Shown: piece by piece, positions 61,362-64,000 of the stretch
Layout of the letters: every line of letters begins with the position of its first letter
Position numbering within the stretch: position 1 is the first letter of the stretch
The notes under the pieces: model-generated
Told to the model about the DNA's origin: nothing
The model's database searches: none
The model's input: the letters and a program-made list of their open reading frames with translations, nothing else
Source of the DNA: Lysinibacillus fusiformis
GTDB taxonomy: Bacteria; Bacillota; Bacilli; Bacillales_A; Planococcaceae
Length of the DNA: 64,000 nt
Reading direction: 5' to 3'
Assembly (NCBI GenBank): GCA_030027265.1
Contig: JASENG010000006.1
Location: 1 to 64,000 of the forward strand
Translations under genes and position numbers: made by a program

Positions 61362-62219
61362 TTAGGATGGACTAGTTACTTTTGTCGTGCTGCATGCAAA
61401 TTCACTGAACTTATCCTCTTCTTCGGCAAAGGGAAAATGATTACTTTCTTCAAAGAGGGTAAAATGTGCATTGGGAATGAGGTTGGCAATTTCAGCACCG
61501 AATTTCATGGGACACTGCACGTCGTACTTCCCTGCATAGACGAAGCTGGGAATAGCAACTGATTTTAATTCCTCCCGCAAATCATATGTAGAATATTCGA
61601 CCTTTCTAAAATAATCTAATTTAGGTCCTACAGCTTTTCCACTGTTTGGAATCTTTAATGACTCTTGCAGCTTTTCTTCACTAACAAATGACATCAAGTT
61701 CCATTCATAGCCTAATTTTATGCGTTCTTCAACTGATGTATTTGAGTTATTTAAGCCTTCCATTATCTCAATTATGCGAGCGAAATTTGCATTCTGAGAG
61801 CAATAAATACTCTCCGGATCTTGGGCATACTCGAAACTGGCTGCAGCTCCCCCGGCTATAATTTTCGTCAAGGAATCTGGATGCATTGTTGCATATTTTA
61901 AAGCAAGCATTCCCCCTGCAGAATGTCCAGCAAAGCCCCATTGTTCATAGTTTAAAGCTTTCCTAATTGCCTCTAGATCAAGTACGCTTTCTTTCAAACT
62001 GTATTGGTCTTTACTTGCAGCAGCTGCTGAATTGCCTGCATCTCGAAGATTTATCAAATAAACTTTATAATACCGAGTAAAAGGAGTAGCGAATGTATTC
62101 CCACGATAATCGTATTCACTATATAAATGAGTGACCGCTAAAGGTTTTCCTTCACCTTTTTCGAAATATTCAAAAGTACCTCTTTCTGTCTCAATAAATT
62201 TTTGAATCCACATTCCCAC
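61362..62219 (-). CDS. Alpha/beta-hydrolase (proline iminopeptidase-like)
   Basis: About 285 residues. Nucleophile elbow GHSAGG (Ser near residue 105), LNLRDAGNS oxyanion region, acid in YAGKYDVQCP and His in EESNHFPFAEE. Substrate not known; the fold group includes peptidases and haloalkane or lactone hydrolases. GTG 62219 (GGGAG 5 nt upstream) or ATG 62213 may be the start. It begins 36 bp after the aspartyl-protease-like gene and is probably co-transcribed. Confidence 0.82.
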   Translation of the reverse strand: MGMWIQKFIETERGTFEYFEKGEGKPLAVTHLYSEYDYRGNTFATPFTRYYKVYLINLRDAGNSAAAASKDQYSLKESVLDLEAIRKALNYEQWGFAGHSAGGMLALKYATMHPDSLTKIIAGGAAASFEYAQDPESIYCSQNANFARIIEIMEGLNNSNTSVEERIKLGYEWNLMSFVSEEKLQESLKIPNSGKAVGPKLDYFRKVEYSTYDLREELKSVAIPSFVYAGKYDVQCPMKFGAEIANLIPNAHFTLFEESNHFPFAEEEDKFSEFACSTTKVTSPS

Positions 62220-62255
62220 TGATTCTCCCTCTCTATTGATTGAGGACAAACATTC

Positions 62256-62642
62256 TTACCTCTCACTTTGAATGAAAAGCTTTTCAAGATTAATCGATGC
62301 CTTTATACGTTTTAATAAATTCAAGCCAATGATTCCTTCTAAATGAAAACCATAATTCATCGAACCGATTTCAATCTGGATATCTTCTGCAAGCATTTGG
62401 CCTATTTTGATGGAATCCAGCATTTTAGAAAAGACAATTTCAGAACCTCCAATTCCACATATACGATAAATGGGGTCATTTGCCTCTGGAAATATTCCAA
62501 TCGATTCCGCTATATCTGTCGAGATAATGGAGCTAGAAGAACCTGTATCGATTAATACGCGAGTTAAGTGTAAATTTTTTCCTCTATATTGAATTTCCAT
62601 ATCGGTTAATAATAATCCTTCATCGATTGTCAACTTTTTCAT
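62256..62642 (-). CDS. Retropepsin-like aspartyl protease domain protein
   Basis: 128 residues, one half-pepsin unit. Catalytic motif LIDTGSSSSIIS (Asp near residue 32), flap-like IYRICGIGGSEIVF and the second conserved block GIIGLNLLKRIKA. As in retroviral proteases it must dimerise to form a site. No signal peptide. AGGTGG precedes ATG 62642. Followed by the hydrolase gene. Confidence 0.8.
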   Translation of the reverse strand: MKKLTIDEGLLLTDMEIQYRGKNLHLTRVLIDTGSSSSIISTDIAESIGIFPEANDPIYRICGIGGSEIVFSKMLDSIKIGQMLAEDIQIEIGSMNYGFHLEGIIGLNLLKRIKASINLEKLFIQSER

Positions 62643-63379
62643 TCGGCCACCTACCTATATAAAGTTATGGAAAATAGCAGATTGCTATCTTCAGTCCATT
62701 TTTCATAGCTATGATTGCCCCAATATATGCTTGTCCAAGATGTGACAGTACTTAAGAAAATAGGGCAAAAACGAAACCTTCCTGGGATAAGTGGCTGCGG
62801 GATATAGTACGAGTGTGTGTGTATGTAGAGCTTATTAATTTCCCTTAGTCTGATTAGGAACTAGCGAGGGAAAATAAGCGGAGATTTTCCGTTATTTGCT
62901 GTATGGAGCTCGTTTCGGGGGCAAATAAGGGGAGATTTTCCGACTATTCCATTAAATTTCATCTATTTTCACGTTTTTCGAGTCGATAGGCGGAATTTCT
63001 CCTTCTATTCAAGCTACTTTTTAGTTAATTTAGTAATTAAACGGAATTTTTCCGGTTATTTATTGGTGAGAACATCCAATAAAGGATTTCTATTTCCCAC
63101 AATATATTAATGGCTAGCGAAAGTAAAAATAAAAGAAGATTTTCCGGTTATTTGCTGAGGACATCCAAATTTTGCTCGAGTATGATTTATTAAGGTTTTC
63201 TCGATACCAAAAGAATTTCTTACACGTTTCAGCTGCCTATGAAACACTGTTCACCGCGCTATCCTTCATTCATTTCAAGTGTCATTCCACTTATGACAAG
63301 CAAACTCAGCTCAGAATCATCCATCTAGACGAGGGTTTTCTGACAAAGCAAATCCGATTGAACAAACTTCACCCATAAC
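62643..63379. repeat. Degenerate intergenic repeat field
   Basis: Four to five diverged copies of a unit like AAGCGGAGATTTTCCGTTAT at about 62877-62900, 62925-62950, 62985-63010, 63035-63065 and 63130-63165; two also share a trailing GAG(A)ACATCC. A 68-codon open frame at 63172-63378 has no ribosome-binding site and is not called. Confidence 0.55.
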
Positions 63380-63417
63380 AAAAAGAGATGCTCCCTCCAT
63401 AATGAAAGCACCTCTTT
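63380..63417 (-). terminator. Intrinsic terminator of the second lipoprotein gene
   Basis: Stem AAAGAGGTGCT / AGCATCTCTTT followed by TTTGTT on the minus strand. Confidence 0.82.
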
Positions 63418-63429
63418 CCACAACTCCCA

Positions 63430-63849
63430 CTAAAAATAACTTTCCAAAAGATCTTTTAATTTGTCTGCATATTCTTCGTTCAAAGTGCCGTAGCCCTCAT
63501 CTTCATTGTTACTGATGATACTTAAGGTATCGTCGGAGTTAAACCAAATTCTGTATAGATAAAGCTCATCCGGACTCCTCTCCTCCTCCGAATAAAACAT
63601 TGTAGCGACTAAATCTTCTGAGCCTGCTACGTCCGGATTGGATTTTGGTTCCCAATTGACTTCCTCCAGCAAGCTTTGAATGGAATCCAATGTTATTAAA
63701 TCCACAATCATTTCCTCTTCTTCTATCGCATCCACATTGACAACTGGCTGAACGTCCACCCTAGTTAGATATTTTTCATCATTTGAACAAGCAACAAGTA
63801 TGATTCCCACCAAACAAAGGAGTAAAGTAACATAAAGATTCTTCAACAT
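63430..63849 (-). CDS. Lipoprotein of unknown function
   Basis: 139 residues. Signal peptide with lipobox VGIILVACSN (Cys near residue 21), then an acidic domain with DLITLDSIQSLLEEVNW and LYLYRIWFNSDDTLSIIS, an alpha/beta pattern that ends in a helix. Family not recognised. GGAGG precedes ATG 63849. Confidence 0.72.
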   Translation of the reverse strand: MLKNLYVTLLLCLVGIILVACSNDEKYLTRVDVQPVVNVDAIEEEEMIVDLITLDSIQSLLEEVNWEPKSNPDVAGSEDLVATMFYSEEERSPDELYLYRIWFNSDDTLSIISNNEDEGYGTLNEEYADKLKDLLESYF

Positions 63850-63911
63850 AATCCTCCCTCTGCATAAAATCCAAAGGCTTCAGAAATTGTCAAATAAATT
63901 AGCAAGAAATA

Positions 63912-63946
63912 TAAAACCTCTTAAGCCTAATATAGACATAAGAGGT
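63912..63946 (-). terminator. Terminator-like hairpin near the window end
   Basis: Stem ACCTCTTA / TAAGAGGT with TTTTATATTT on the minus strand; would end a minus-strand gene that lies beyond the window. Confidence 0.5.
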
Positions 63947-64000
63947 ACGGTATCAGATTATACTGTCAAGTTCGAATTTTGTTTAATTTCAATATAACGT

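Noticed and set aside
62877-63165. CRISPR array
   Set aside because: Repeats are diverged, spacing is irregular and no cas genes are present.
63172-63378. 68-codon open frame (+)
   Set aside because: No ribosome-binding site; next to repeats; not recognised as a protein family.
1-64000. Prophage or integrated element
   Set aside because: Isolated lysin-like amidases and a tRNA occur, but no integrase, terminase, portal or att repeats were found.

Overview
The window is low-GC Gram-positive DNA from an aerobic, endospore-forming member of the Bacillales. A Lysinibacillus/Solibacillus/Psychrobacillus-type relative fits best, but the genus is inference only. Supporting signs are strong AGGAGG ribosome-binding sites with many TTG/GTG starts, a lipoprotein-tailed QoxA in a qoxABCD operon, a YqhG/YqhH pair, a Spo0E-family phosphatase, a LexA (DinR) box of Bacillus type and AT-rich intergenic DNA.

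Layout. 0-1.5 kb: two small exported or membrane proteins, a 40-bp tandem repeat patch and a peptidoglycan amidase. 1.6-18.9 kb: a long, almost wholly minus-strand catabolic region. It holds a TetR regulator, thiolase, two half-size MaoC hydratases, a FabG-type reductase, a metallo-beta-lactamase-fold hydrolase, a complete peptide-type ABC importer, an acyl-CoA ligase, an MFS transporter, a DUF35 protein with a thiolase-like partner that lacks the usual cysteine, an acyl-CoA dehydrogenase and an alpha/beta hydrolase. Together they read as uptake, CoA activation, dehydrogenation, hydration and then either retro-aldol or thiolytic cleavage of an unidentified, possibly branched, carboxylic acid. 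19.3-21.9 kb: an M20 peptidase and small unknowns. 22.2-26.0 kb: qoxABCD (aa3 quinol oxidase), preceded by five 11-bp-phased half-sites. 26.5-29.7 kb: a three-gene acyl-CoA carboxylase.

30.0-33.5 kb is a patch of gene decay next to a tRNA-Val with C at position 33. It contains an SOS-box operon with a WYL-like protein and a YolD gene interrupted by TGA, an unknown minus-strand ORF with an internal TGA, an Rrf2-like remnant, and a thioredoxin-reductase-like gene interrupted by one TAA. 33.5-51 kb: nitroreductase and MarR, a B12-binding radical SAM protein, aldehyde dehydrogenase, a phosphatase-superfamily protein, a sporulation-type amidase, a nirB remnant beside a HemD-like protein, GmhB-like phosphatase, a repeat-containing secreted protein, a CBS-ACT protein, alpha-carbonic anhydrase and yqhG/yqhH. 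51.5-64 kb: GNAT proteins, an AT-rich island, a Spo0E-like gene, MFS, a frameshifted PrpE-like phosphatase, an XRE regulator, a MOSC protein, a short-chain dehydrogenase plus thiolase pair, ilvE with a CodY-like site, a hydrolase/aspartyl-protease pair, a degenerate repeat field and a lipoprotein.

Overall the genes describe a heterotroph built around fatty-acid, branched-chain and acyl-CoA catabolism feeding a quinol oxidase. Carbon-catabolite (CcpA-like) sites are suggested upstream of three of the catabolic units. No CRISPR array, rRNA, prophage or intact insertion sequence is visible.
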